Below, piece after piece: positions 15,907 through 24,009 of a stretch of DNA of 44,181 bases. Each line of letters begins with the position of its first letter. Positions within the stretch are counted from its first letter, which is position 1. This DNA comes from Massilia psychrophila. Its GTDB lineage: Bacteria; Pseudomonadota; Gammaproteobacteria; Burkholderiales; Burkholderiaceae_D. A model generated the notes under the pieces. That model searched no databases. It was not told the origin of the DNA and was given only the letters and a program-made list of their open reading frames with translations. The stretch is from contig NZ_PDOB01000035.1 in NCBI RefSeq assembly GCF_002760665.1, positions 1 to 44,181 on the forward strand, read 5' to 3'. A program made the position numbers and the translations under genes.

Positions 15907-16791
15907 ATGACAGCACAGTTAAACCTGAACTCGAGTGCCAACCGGGTTGCCAGCACGCGCGCAATCGAACGCCTGGTCACCGGGCAGTTCGTGACGGACG
16001 GCGCCGGCGTGCGGATCAACCGGGTGCTGACGCAAACGCTGCAGCGCCGGCTCGATCCGTTCTTGATGCTCGACGCCTTCGGCAGCGACAAGCCGGGCGA
16101 CTACATCGCCGGCTTTCCGGAGCATCCGCACCGCGGCTTCGAGACCGTCTCGTACATGATCGCGGGGCGCATGCGGCACAAGGACAGCGCCGGCCACGAA
16201 GGCCTGATCACCGATGGCGGCGTGCAGTGGATGACGGCCGGGCGCGGCGTGGTGCACTCCGAAATGCCGGAGCAGAACGACGGCCTGATGGAGGGCTTCC
16301 AGCTGTGGCTCAACCTGCCCGCCAAGGACAAGATGCGCGCGCCGTGGTACCGCGACATCCCGAACGGCGAGATTCCGCGTTTTACCACCGATGCGGGGGT
16401 GACGGTGCAGGTAATCGCAGGCCGCAGCCATGGCGTCGAAGGGGCGATGCAGCGCGAGGGCACCGAGCCGTATTATCTCGACATCGAACTGCCCGCCGGC
16501 GCCAGCTTCGAACAGCACCTGCCGCCAGGGCACAATGCGTTCCTGTACGTGTTCCGCGGCGAAGTCACGGTCGATGGAAAGGCAGTGCCGAGCGCGCGCA
16601 TGGCGATCCTGGCCAATTCGCCGGACGCCGAGGGCGTGCGCATGCAGGCGTCTGAAGCGAGCCGGGTGCTGCTGATCGCCGGCCGACCGCTGGGCGAGCC
16701 GATCGCGCAGCATGGGCCGTTCGTGATGAACACGCAGCAGGAGCTGCTGCAGGCGGTCGAGGATTTCAGGGCGGGACGGTTTACCGGGTGA
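15907..16791 (+). CDS. Pirin-family bicupin protein
   Basis: 294 aa with an AGGAG site. The N-terminal cupin has the metal set H73, H75 (HPHRGFETVSY), H117 and E119 (VVHSEMPEQ), matching the iron-binding residues of pirins, several of which have quercetinase activity. The C-terminal cupin lacks such residues, as usual for the family. Length is typical. It follows azoR by 55 bp in a redox/electrophile-response pair. Substrate unknown. Confidence 0.95.
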   Translation: MTAQLNLNSSANRVASTRAIERLVTGQFVTDGAGVRINRVLTQTLQRRLDPFLMLDAFGSDKPGDYIAGFPEHPHRGFETVSYMIAGRMRHKDSAGHEGLITDGGVQWMTAGRGVVHSEMPEQNDGLMEGFQLWLNLPAKDKMRAPWYRDIPNGEIPRFTTDAGVTVQVIAGRSHGVEGAMQREGTEPYYLDIELPAGASFEQHLPPGHNAFLYVFRGEVTVDGKAVPSARMAILANSPDAEGVRMQASEASRVLLIAGRPLGEPIAQHGPFVMNTQQELLQAVEDFRAGRFTG

Positions 16792-16815
16792 GGGGTGAGG
16801 GGTGAAGGGTGAGGT
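16787..16815. repeat. Four heptamers GGTGAGG after pirin gene
   Basis: Four near-perfect tandem copies of GGTGAGG (one is GGTGAAG) begin at the pirin stop codon and run into the spacer. A period of seven is not codon-compatible, so it is an intergenic repeat, possibly used in slippage. Confidence 0.75.
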
Positions 16816-16855
16816 GCCGGAGCTGGCCGCTAGCGTTTTCAGCTACACTACCGCC

Positions 16856-17338
16856 ATGCTGATCCCCGCCCTCCTCAACGCCCTCGCCCACGTCAGCCGG
16901 GTCTGCGGATTCGACACCGTCGATTCCTTTCCGCCCGGCCACCAGTATGCGCGCACGCGCTGGAACCCGGCCTACTTCGACATTGCCTCCGACATGAAGC
17001 CCGAGGGCATCGAGCGCGCGCTGTGCGAGTCGATCGCCAATACCCCGCTGATCTTCGCCCACATCACCCATCCGACGCCGCGCATGCAGCGCGCGCTACT
17101 GGCGGTGATCGACACCCGGCTGCGCCGCTCGTGCGCCAATCCGCTCGACCTGGTGGGGTTGCTGGTGCACGCCTACCGCAGCCCGGCCACGCCTGACGCC
17201 ATGCCGGGCCTGCGCGCCACGATCGAAAGCAGCCAGTTCGACGCCCATGCGGTGCTGGCTTTTCTCGGCGCGATGCCGACCACGTTCGACATCAGCGATA
17301 TCGGCAATCTCAGTCAAATCAGTGCGCCTGCGCGCTAA
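16856..17338 (+). CDS. Hypothetical protein (160 aa)
   Basis: No family recognised. Soluble, mostly helical, with a conserved-looking FPPGHQYARTRWNPAYFD segment near residue 25-43 and PTPRMQRALLAVIDTRLRR in the middle. Two starts are possible: ATG 16856 (chosen, though the ribosome site is poor) and a GTG at 16802 inside the heptamer repeat. Its 3' end overlaps the convergent acyltransferase gene by 20 bp. No partner genes suggest a role. Confidence 0.6.
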   Translation: MLIPALLNALAHVSRVCGFDTVDSFPPGHQYARTRWNPAYFDIASDMKPEGIERALCESIANTPLIFAHITHPTPRMQRALLAVIDTRLRRSCANPLDLVGLLVHAYRSPATPDAMPGLRATIESSQFDAHAVLAFLGAMPTTFDISDIGNLSQISAPAR

Positions 17339-18473
17339 GCGCGGCCGGCGGGCGCAGGCTTGTCGGCAGGTAGCGCTCGCGCAGCGCCATGAACGGCGTC
17401 TCGACCAGCCGGTACAGCAGCCACCCCGATACCAGCGACAGCGCCAGCGAAACGCCGATCGCCACCAGCGAATCCGGCCCGTAGCCGCGCGCCGCCAATG
17501 GCGCGCTCGCCAGGATGCAAACCTGCTTGTGGGTCAGGTACAGCGCATACGCCCACACGGCCAGGTTCTGGGCGCCGGGAATGCGCATGCTGCGCAGCAG
17601 CGAGCGCTCGCCCAGCGCGGCCACGATCAACAGCGCAAAGCCGAGCGCCAGCATCGGATAGCCGAACACCGTCATCGCGAAACTGTAGCGATGCGACAGC
17701 AACGATGCGAAGGCGATGGCAAGCACCGCGCTGCCGGCGCCGAGCGCCAGGTTGCCATGCGCGGTGAGGCGGCGCCACAGGCCGGCATGGTAGTTTTTCA
17801 GCAGCGCGAGGGCGATGCCGGCCACCAGTTCATCGAAGCGGCAGAACGTCGAGTAGTAGATATATTTGTAGTAGTGATTGATCGCTAGCGCATTGCCGTC
17901 CACCAGTTCGCGCCACAGCACGCCGCGCACCAGCATGCCGATGACGAAGGCGGCCGCGATGGCGGCCCAGGCGAGGCGCAGCGAACTTCGCCGCGACCCG
18001 CACAGCGCGATCAGCAGCGCGCAGGCCGGCAGCAGCAGGTAGAACTGCTCCTCGATGCACAGCGACCAGGCGTGCGAAAACGCCGTACCCGGCTGGAGGT
18101 TGATGTTTTGCGTGAAGGTGAGGAACTCCCACAGCGGCGGCAGCGCAAGATTGCCGCGAAATGCCGGCGACAGGAAATACAGCGCCAGCACAAAGTAATA
18201 GTTCGGCAAGGTACGCAACAGGCGGCGGCCGTAGAAAGACGTCAGCGACAAGCCTTGCCGGCTGCGCATCGCCGCAAAGATCTGGTTGCCGATCAGGTAG
18301 CCGGACAGCGCGAAGAACAGGTCGACACCGACCCAGCCGATCTTGCCGACCCAGCCGAAAGTGTCGGCGCCGCTGACGAACAGCACGTAATGGTGCAGCA
18401 CGACCAGCACGATCGCCAACGCGCGCAAGGTGTCGAGGCCGTGGTTGCGCGAGGAAGAAGAATAAACGGTCAT
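17319..18473 (-). CDS. Acyltransferase 3 family membrane protein (OafA/YrhL-like)
   Basis: 384 aa with about ten membrane helices. The family signature is present: RALAIVLVVLHHY near the N-terminus (the HH region with catalytic His), VGVDLFFALSGYLI, an FYGRR turn, WSLCIEEQFYLLLP and a YLTH segment near the end. These enzymes transfer acetyl or other acyl groups to cell-surface or exopolysaccharide sugars from the cytoplasmic side. No periplasmic SGNH domain is attached. The gene is isolated, with no polysaccharide genes next to it. Donor and acceptor cannot be told. The start at 18473 has only a weak ribosome site. Confidence 0.93.
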   Translation of the reverse strand: MTVYSSSSRNHGLDTLRALAIVLVVLHHYVLFVSGADTFGWVGKIGWVGVDLFFALSGYLIGNQIFAAMRSRQGLSLTSFYGRRLLRTLPNYYFVLALYFLSPAFRGNLALPPLWEFLTFTQNINLQPGTAFSHAWSLCIEEQFYLLLPACALLIALCGSRRSSLRLAWAAIAAAFVIGMLVRGVLWRELVDGNALAINHYYKYIYYSTFCRFDELVAGIALALLKNYHAGLWRRLTAHGNLALGAGSAVLAIAFASLLSHRYSFAMTVFGYPMLALGFALLIVAALGERSLLRSMRIPGAQNLAVWAYALYLTHKQVCILASAPLAARGYGPDSLVAIGVSLALSLVSGWLLYRLVETPFMALRERYLPTSLRPPAALSAQAH

Positions 18474-18518
18474 GCTGAGCCGGGCGAAAAGAAGCGCAAA
18501 TCATGCCACGCCGGCCCT

Positions 18519-18535
18519 GCGCACGCCAGCGTTTC
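18519..18535. repeat. 17-bp direct repeat, left copy flanking T6SS cassette
   Basis: GCGCACGCCAGCGTTTC is perfectly repeated at 20237-20253. The two copies bound the low-GC hcp/effector/immunity cassette. Confidence 0.8.
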
Positions 18536-18641
18536 TTAATTAACTAAGCACCCCCTATTCGATAGCTTGCCTTTGGTCATTACTGCACCTGTTCAGGTAA
18601 GAAACAATCCTCATTTGTTTAATTCATACCGAGGAGGCAAA

Positions 18642-19134
18642 ATGGCAATTGACGCATATCTGCAAATCGACGGAATTAAAGGCGAGTCGCAAGACGACGC
18701 GCACAAGGAATGGATCGAAGTGACGGGTGTTCACTGGGGCGTCCATCAGCCTAGAAGCGCGACGGCGTCGACCGGGTGGGCACATTGCCGAGCGCGCTGA
18801 ACTGGCGGATATCTCATTCTCCAAACTGGCCGACCTGTCATCGCCCGTTCTCTTGCAAACATGCGCAATGGGCAAGACCCTTCCAAAGGCGAAAATTGAG
18901 CTATTTCGCGCTGACGGCAAAGGGTCGCGGGTGAGGTATTTCGAAATTGAATTAGAAAATGTACTCATCAGCTTGGTTAAACCGCATTTGGGAGGAGCCG
19001 ATTCGTACCTGACCGAGAACGTCAATCTCACATACTCCAAAATCAAATGGAAATATACGCAGCAGAAAATCGGCGGCGGTCCTGGCGGTGCCACCGTGGG
19101 CGGCTGGGATTTGGCATCCAACAAAATCGCGTGA
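18642..19134 (+). pseudogene. hcp: hcp, type VI secretion tube protein, frameshifted
   Basis: Start ATG 18642 with a strong GAGGAGG. The first frame reads MAIDAYLQIDGIKGESQ and EVTGVHWGVHQPRS, the classic Hcp1 N-terminus. At 18774-18776 a GGG where GG is expected shifts the frame; the rest, from HIAERAELADISFSKL to GGWDLASNKIA, continues in the next frame and closes at 19134. The total is 493 bp, exactly 164 codons plus one base. Corrected, it is a full-length Hcp of about 163 aa that forms hexameric tube rings and carries effectors. No other T6SS structural genes are in the window, so this is an orphan hcp. Real lesion or sequencing error cannot be decided here; as given, the protein is truncated. 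Confidence 0.9.
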
Positions 19135-19142
19135 GGCAAATT

Positions 19143-19539
19143 ATGACAGTCGATATCGCTAAATTTACAAAGGAGCTGTACCGCGCCGCCGACAAGAAAG
19201 GGTACGGCAAAAGGCGGTGTGGGGAATATGTCCGAAAGGCGCTACAAGCCGGTGGCGCGAACTTTAATGGCTCTTACCCGGAAACTGGCAAGAATTACGG
19301 CCCGAAACTGCTGACGCTGGGGTTCCATAAAATAACGGTTGAAGATCCCGACTCGTTCAACTTCATGCAGGGCGATGTGATGGTTATGGAACCGTACAAG
19401 GGCAGCACAGCGGGCCATGTGGCTGGGCGTTCTCAAAAACGATGGGCATCACTGGGTTTCCGATTTCGTCCAGCGCGATTTTTGGGCTGGACCAAGCTAC
19501 CGCATACAAAGGCCAAAATATGCCGTTTACCGTTATTAA
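19143..19539 (+). pseudogene. T6SS peptidoglycan amidase effector (Tae/NlpC-P60-like), frameshifted
   Basis: Start 8 bp after the hcp stop. The first frame gives a papain-like N-terminus with C26 (RRCGEYVRKALQAGG), KNYGPKLL, a GDVMVMEP strand and the catalytic H92 (AGHVA). A GGG at 19425-19427 in place of GG shifts the frame; the remainder, HHWVSDFVQRDFWAGP then YRIQRPKYAVYRY, reads in the +1 frame to a stop at 19539. The total is 397 bp, 132 codons plus one base. Corrected, a 131-aa amidase expected to cleave peptidoglycan stem peptides in target cells. The position between hcp and an exported protein supports the effector role. As written it would be inactive or truncated. Confidence 0.85.
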
Positions 19540-20095
19540 GCATGCGCTCGTTGCGGCGCTATTCGCACTCTCTAGTGCTGTTGCGGCGGGGGACAAGCTG
19601 CCGCGATACCTGAATGAGCCTGTTCTCGGCCTGCGGCTGGACGCTGGCGTAAAGCTCGACCGCCTGCCCGATGAAGTTCGCGCCCTGTGCTCGCGAATCG
19701 CCGATGACGAAAGCTCGACGGTCCATATGTGGATCTTCGCCCAAGCCTCCGATGCCGGCGTAGCATACTACGTAGCGTCCGGTTATTCCAAGATGCGCTA
19801 TCCCGTTCCAGGCGAGCCGAAGTATGAGCTAATAGTACGCGGCGGCCTATACTTAGTAACAGGGAACAAGTGCGTAGACGATCCGGCCGACGAATCGTTC
19901 GAGGCGCGGGACTTCAAGCAAACGCCACTACCAATCCTGCAACAACTTTCCACAGATTTGGCGGCGCGACTCGTTCGGGCGGTGGGCGGCGCGGAGCGGT
20001 TGCGCACTGAAATTAAGAACCAACATATAGACTTTGACCAGCTTTCGCCGGAATTGCAAGTCGCATTCAAGCCATATGTTACTGCAACAAAATAG
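19520..20095 (+). CDS. Exported protein, presumed immunity to the adjacent amidase
   Basis: 191 aa. The N-terminus (FTVIKHALVAALFALSSAVAA) is a Sec signal peptide, so the mature protein is periplasmic, the place where an amidase effector must be neutralised. The mature part contains a central YVASGYSKMRYPVPGEPKYEL region and two Cys. The start overlaps the amidase 3' end by 20 bp, a typical effector/immunity overlap. The gene is intact although its two upstream neighbours carry frameshifts, as expected if immunity is retained. No named immunity family is recognised; the call rests on context plus the signal peptide. Confidence 0.7.
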   Translation: MPFTVIKHALVAALFALSSAVAAGDKLPRYLNEPVLGLRLDAGVKLDRLPDEVRALCSRIADDESSTVHMWIFAQASDAGVAYYVASGYSKMRYPVPGEPKYELIVRGGLYLVTGNKCVDDPADESFEARDFKQTPLPILQQLSTDLAARLVRAVGGAERLRTEIKNQHIDFDQLSPELQVAFKPYVTATK

Positions 20096-20236
20096 GCAAT
20101 TTTCCGGCGCCAATGCCAGCAGCCATCAGCGATCAGCCATTAGCTGGGTTGACGCCGCCCAGCCGGTGGTGCCGCCGCAACTGACGAACAGCACGTCACC
20201 TGGCACCACTGCCACGCCGATGGTCACGCGGTTTCC
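20096..20236. other. Gap after cassette with a short minus-strand reading frame
   Basis: No supported gene. The minus strand has one coding-like stretch (GNRVTIGVAVVPGDVLFVSC, then GGTTGWAAS and a stop at about 20132) that continues through the right-hand 17-bp repeat and has no good start. It may be the remnant of a gene interrupted by the cassette. Confidence 0.3.
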
Positions 20237-20253
20237 GCGCACGCCAGCGTTTC
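20237..20253. repeat. 17-bp direct repeat, right copy flanking T6SS cassette
   Basis: Perfect copy of 18519-18535. It lies 141 bp after the immunity gene stop and 6 bp before a hairpin ahead of the AstE-like gene. Confidence 0.8.
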
Positions 20254-20258
20254 CCGAT

Positions 20259-20280
20259 AAAATGTCGCCACCGACATTTT
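20259..20280. promoter_or_regulatory. Perfect hairpin ahead of AstE/AspA-like gene
   Basis: AAAATGTCG / CGACATTTT, 9-bp arms with loop CCAC. It ends with TTTT directly before the AGAGGA ribosome site of the 20297 gene. It could be an intrinsic terminator for upstream transcripts, an operator, or a translational control hairpin. Confidence 0.6.
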
Positions 20281-20296
20281 AGAGGAATGGCCAGCC

Positions 20297-21268
20297 ATGA
20301 CAACCGCAACCGCACGCGACCTGCAGTTCAAATCGATCACTTATACTGGCTTGGGGCTTGGCCCGCGCCTGATCATCACCGGCGCCGTGCACGGCAACGA
20401 GACCTGCGGCACGGTGGCGATTGGCCGCATCATGGAAGAAATCGATAGCGGCAAACTCTTGATCGCCAACGGCAGCGTGACGTTCGTGCCGGTCACCAAT
20501 CCCCTCGCCTACCGGCTGGTGCGACGCTCGGGCGAGCGCAACCTGAACCGCAACCTGTTCCCGAACCAGAACCCGCAAGACTTCGAAGACCAGGTCGCCA
20601 ACTGGCTGTGCCCGCTGCTGGCGCAGCACGACGTGCTGCTCGACCTGCATTCGTTCAATGCCGACAGCGAGCCGTTCGTGATGGTCGGCCCGACCAACAA
20701 CGATGGCCCGCTGCAGCCATTCCAGCATGCCGACAAGGAACGCGCGCTGGCGCGCCGGCTCGGCGTGCACCGCTTCGTCGATGGCTGGCTCGCCACCTAT
20801 GGCCAGGGCGTGCAGCGGCGCATGAGCGACGCTTCGCAGCTCGAAACCGTGCTGCGCTACGGCGTCGGCACCACCGAATACATGCGCACCACCGGCGGCT
20901 ACGCCCTGACGCTCGAATGCGGCCAGCACAACGACCCGGCGGCGTCCGGCGTCGCCTACCGCGCCATCATGAACACGCTGGCATTTTTAAAAGTGATCGA
21001 CGGGCCCGAGCCGCAGCCGGTGGCCTTCGACCGGACGGAGGCGCTGTCGATGGTGGTGGTGCACGACAAGATGGACAAGGGCGACAGTTTTGTTCGCACG
21101 TGGGCCAGCTTCGATCCGGTGGCCAAGGGCCAGCAGATCGGCGTGCGCGCTGACGGCACGCCTGTCACGTCGGAGCTCGATGGCCGCATCCTGTTCCCGG
21201 ACACCAATGCCGGCGCCAACCAGGAGTGGTATTACCTGACGCGCGCCAATCCGGATTTCGGACGCTGA
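20297..21268 (+). CDS. Succinylglutamate desuccinylase / aspartoacylase family zinc hydrolase
   Basis: 323 aa. Zinc-site motif HGNE (H33, E36 in GAVHGNETCG), the RNLNRNLFP segment and a second metal His in LLDLHSF are those of the AstE/AspA (M14-like) family; TLECGQH supplies the catalytic Glu region. A C-terminal beta domain (from about residue 235) is the usual extension. The enzyme removes an acyl group from an N-acyl amino acid or similar amide; the exact substrate is unknown because no ast operon genes are adjacent. The start at 20297 is preceded by AGAGGA at about 10 bp and a perfect hairpin. Monocistronic by appearance. Confidence 0.88.
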   Translation: MTTATARDLQFKSITYTGLGLGPRLIITGAVHGNETCGTVAIGRIMEEIDSGKLLIANGSVTFVPVTNPLAYRLVRRSGERNLNRNLFPNQNPQDFEDQVANWLCPLLAQHDVLLDLHSFNADSEPFVMVGPTNNDGPLQPFQHADKERALARRLGVHRFVDGWLATYGQGVQRRMSDASQLETVLRYGVGTTEYMRTTGGYALTLECGQHNDPAASGVAYRAIMNTLAFLKVIDGPEPQPVAFDRTEALSMVVVHDKMDKGDSFVRTWASFDPVAKGQQIGVRADGTPVTSELDGRILFPDTNAGANQEWYYLTRANPDFGR

Positions 21269-21280
21269 AGCAGTCGGCGA

Positions 21281-21553
21281 TCAGGCCTGGCCCCTGGCGC
21301 CGCGGATCAGGACCAGGTTGCGCAGGTAGATCGCCACCCCGAGCACCTGCCCGACGATGAACACCGCGTCGCGCCGGTAGACCGAATACGCCAGCAGCAC
21401 CAGTGCGCCGGCAATGCTGAAATACCAGAACGACTCCGGGATCACGCTCTTGCGCTGGCGCTCGCTGTGCAGCCACTGGATCAAGAAGCGCAGCATGAAC
21501 AGGGCCTGGCCGCCGAGGCCGAGCAGCAGCCACCACAGCTCATTTTTGTCCAT
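21281..21553 (-). CDS. LAB_N (lipid A biosynthesis N-terminal) domain membrane protein
   Basis: 90 aa with three membrane helices. The LAB_N signature is clear: GQALFMLRFLIQWLHSER, then SVIPESFWYFSIAGALVLL and GQVLGVAIYLRNLVL. A strong AAAGGAGG precedes ATG 21553. It overlaps the PAP2 gene by 14 bp and is last of a four-gene operon. These small proteins accompany glycosyltransferases that modify lipid A or other lipid-linked sugars; their biochemical role is not settled. Confidence 0.9.
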   Translation of the reverse strand: MDKNELWWLLLGLGGQALFMLRFLIQWLHSERQRKSVIPESFWYFSIAGALVLLAYSVYRRDAVFIVGQVLGVAIYLRNLVLIRGARGQA

Positions 21554-22376
21554 CGAGTCCTCCTTTGAGTTCGCCTTTGGCAGGGCTCATGCGAGGCAAC
21601 ATCAGGTACATCTCGCAGGCGCCCCACGCCAGGCAGACCGCGCCAAGCGAGCGTTGCAGCGGCAATACCTCGGGGATGTGCACGTGGTGGCTGACCAGCA
21701 GCGCCGCCGCCACCAGCAGCAGCAACAGGGCGGCGAGAAAACCGCCGGTGCAGGCGGTTTTCCATTGATAGCGCGCGTACAGCGCCAGGCCCGACCATGC
21801 CGCCAGCCAGCCGCCCAGCATGCCCCACAGGATGTCGACCGGCCAATGCACGCCGACCATCACGCGCGACAGGCTCACCAGGACCGCCAGGGCCAGCAGC
21901 GCGCCGCGTATCAGCGTGCGCCCGGGCAAGGACATCACCCAGATGCCGGCGATGGCGAAAATTGCCGCGGCATGGCCGGAAGGGAAGGACACCGCGCGGA
22001 AGGCCGGCCCGCTCTGGAAGAACTGCTCGGGCGACAACACCGCCAGCGGCCGCGGCATGATGACCACCTGTTTGAATACCTGCACCCACAGTACGGCGAA
22101 CACGGCGGCAATCAGCGCGGCCCAGAAACAGCGCGGCGAACGCCGGATCGACGGCAGCACCAGCGCCAGCGCAACGGCGCCGTCGCCCAGCAGGGTCAGG
22201 TTCAGCCACAGCGCGTCGTCGAACCGTTGGCCGAACCCGTTCAGCAGCACGAACAGGCTGCGGTTGGTGGCGCTGACGGCGAGCATGGTAATGAGCAGCA
22301 GCGCCACTGCGGGCGGCAGCCAGGTCCAGGGCGAGCGGCTGTCGGGAAACAGGTGGCGAGGCAAATGCGGCTGCAT
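21540..22376 (-). CDS. PAP2-family membrane phosphatase
   Basis: 278 aa, multi-spanning. The three phosphatase motifs are in order: KQVVIMPRP (about 121-129), SFPSGHAA (about 149-156) and SRVMVGVHWPVD (about 189-200), containing the catalytic His pair and Arg. Family members remove phosphate from undecaprenyl pyrophosphate, lipid A or phosphatidic acid. Seven bp after the GT39 gene and overlapping LAB_N, so part of an envelope-lipid operon. The most likely substrate is a lipid A or polyprenyl phosphate (inference). The last 40 residues beyond the final helix are specific to this protein. Confidence 0.92.
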   Translation of the reverse strand: MQPHLPRHLFPDSRSPWTWLPPAVALLLITMLAVSATNRSLFVLLNGFGQRFDDALWLNLTLLGDGAVALALVLPSIRRSPRCFWAALIAAVFAVLWVQVFKQVVIMPRPLAVLSPEQFFQSGPAFRAVSFPSGHAAAIFAIAGIWVMSLPGRTLIRGALLALAVLVSLSRVMVGVHWPVDILWGMLGGWLAAWSGLALYARYQWKTACTGGFLAALLLLLVAAALLVSHHVHIPEVLPLQRSLGAVCLAWGACEMYLMLPRMSPAKGELKGGLDGQK

Positions 22377-22383
22377 GGCGGCC

Positions 22384-24009
22384 TTACGGAAGTATCTTGA
22401 TCAGTACGACGCCGCCCTTGCGGTACAGCACGTCCACCCGGCCGAGCGCGGCCAGCGCGCTCACGCGGGTGAGCACGACGTCACCCGGACGCAGCGCGAC
22501 GGCGCGCTCGGTGACCTGGCCACGGTAGACGCTAAAGCTGGGCACGTTGAATTGCCAGGTGCGCACCGGCAAGCCGGCCTCGCGCGCAAACAGTGCCGCT
22601 TCCTTTACCGGCCCCTGCTGCAACTGTCCCAGCGCCGGCAACAGCAAGGTGCCGACCGCAACCGAACACAGAAAACCGCAGGCGACCAGTTTTTGCCAGG
22701 TCTCGTAGCGCGGCAGCGGCGCCAGGGCCAGCGCCAGCGCCGACAGCAGCAGCAGCGACGACGCCAGCCGGTAGCCATTACCGAATACGCCAGGCTGGGT
22801 CAACGCTTCGCGCATGTAGGGGTTGCGGACGCCGGGACCGAAAGCGTCCAGCGCCGCCGGCAGCGCGGCCACAGCGCCGAGCAGCAGCAGCGGCGGCACG
22901 AATGCCAGAACGCGCGAGGCCAGCAGGTGGCGTCGCATGGCCATCAGCACGAACAGCGGCGTCACGCCGTACAGCAGGTAGTGCGGCAGCTTGGTACTTG
23001 CCACCGAAAAGAACGCCAGCACGAACAGGAACCAGCACCACAGCAAGGTGTCGAGCGGCTTCGCACGCATGGTGAGGATGGAAGGCAGGATGCGCAACAA
23101 CAGGCCGGTGTAGGGCAGCACCAGCAGCAGGCAGACCGGCAAGTAGTACAGCAGGTTGCCGCGGTGGCCATGCAGCGGCGCCATGAAGCGTAGGGCGTTG
23201 TGGCGCATGAAGAAGCCGGCCAGGAAGGCGTCGCCCTGGCGCAGGTATTCCAGCAGGTACCACGGACCGGCTACCGCCAGCAGGATCAGCCAGCCGACCG
23301 GATCAAACACGGCCTGGCGCCACTCGCGCAGCTTGCCGTGCAGCGCAAACGCCAGGCCGCTGGCGGCGAACGGGATCAGCAGTGCGACCGGCCCCTTGGT
23401 CAGCATGCCGAGCGCCATCCATAGCCACGCCCGGCGCCGGTAGCGCGCCAGCGGCTGCGCCGGTGGTTGCGCCATATAGCGGTAGATGTCGAACATGGCC
23501 AGCGCAAGAAACAAGTTGAGCAAGGCGTCGGCGGTGGCGCCGCGCCCGATCACGTTGACGCCGACGGTGGTAGCGGCGATCAGCGCGCAAGCGCAGGCAG
23601 TGTCGCGGTCGGCCTGCTGGCGGGTGAAGGCGAAAATCGCCCCGACCCAGCCGAGCGCCGCCAGCGCCGACGGCAGCCTGAAGGCGAACTCGTGCACGCC
23701 GAACAGCGTCACGGAGAGCGCCTGCAGCCAGTAGATCAGGATCGGTTTGTCGAACCTTGGCTGGCCATTGAGCCAGGTGGTGACGAAGTCGCCGCGCTCG
23801 AGCATCTCGCGGGTCGCTTCGCTGAAGGCGCCCTCGTCGACGTCGAACAGGGGAAAGCCGCCCAGCTGGTTGAAAAAGCCGAACCAGACGGCCAGCGCCA
23901 GCAACGCCGGCAGAGCCAAAGGCGCCGGCGTGCTGCGCGCCGCATGGCTGGTGGCCCGCGCTGCTGGTGTGCCGACCAGTGTGCCGACCAATACGGCAAT
24001 CTTTTTCAC
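22384..24009 (-). CDS. ArnT-like / GT39-family glycosyltransferase
   Basis: 541 aa with about twelve membrane helices. The N-terminal periplasmic loop contains FDVDEGAFSEATREM, matching the catalytic Asp/Glu loop of GT39/ArnT enzymes, followed by FDKPILIYWLQ. Such enzymes move a sugar from a polyprenyl phosphate carrier onto lipid A or protein on the outer face of the inner membrane. The start is GTG at 24009, overlapping the GT2 gene stop (GTGA, 24006-24009), so the two are coupled: the GT2 protein would make the polyprenyl-phosphate sugar that this enzyme uses. No aminoarabinose biosynthesis genes are adjacent, so the sugar is unknown. Confidence 0.92.
   Translation of the reverse strand: MKKIAVLVGTLVGTPAARATSHAARSTPAPLALPALLALAVWFGFFNQLGGFPLFDVDEGAFSEATREMLERGDFVTTWLNGQPRFDKPILIYWLQALSVTLFGVHEFAFRLPSALAALGWVGAIFAFTRQQADRDTACACALIAATTVGVNVIGRGATADALLNLFLALAMFDIYRYMAQPPAQPLARYRRRAWLWMALGMLTKGPVALLIPFAASGLAFALHGKLREWRQAVFDPVGWLILLAVAGPWYLLEYLRQGDAFLAGFFMRHNALRFMAPLHGHRGNLLYYLPVCLLLVLPYTGLLLRILPSILTMRAKPLDTLLWCWFLFVLAFFSVASTKLPHYLLYGVTPLFVLMAMRRHLLASRVLAFVPPLLLLGAVAALPAALDAFGPGVRNPYMREALTQPGVFGNGYRLASSLLLLSALALALAPLPRYETWQKLVACGFLCSVAVGTLLLPALGQLQQGPVKEAALFAREAGLPVRTWQFNVPSFSVYRGQVTERAVALRPGDVVLTRVSALAALGRVDVLYRKGGVVLIKILP

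Noticed and set aside
18567-18641. Upstream in-frame start for hcp
   Set aside because: The ATG at 18642 has GAGGAGG and begins the conserved Hcp N-terminus.
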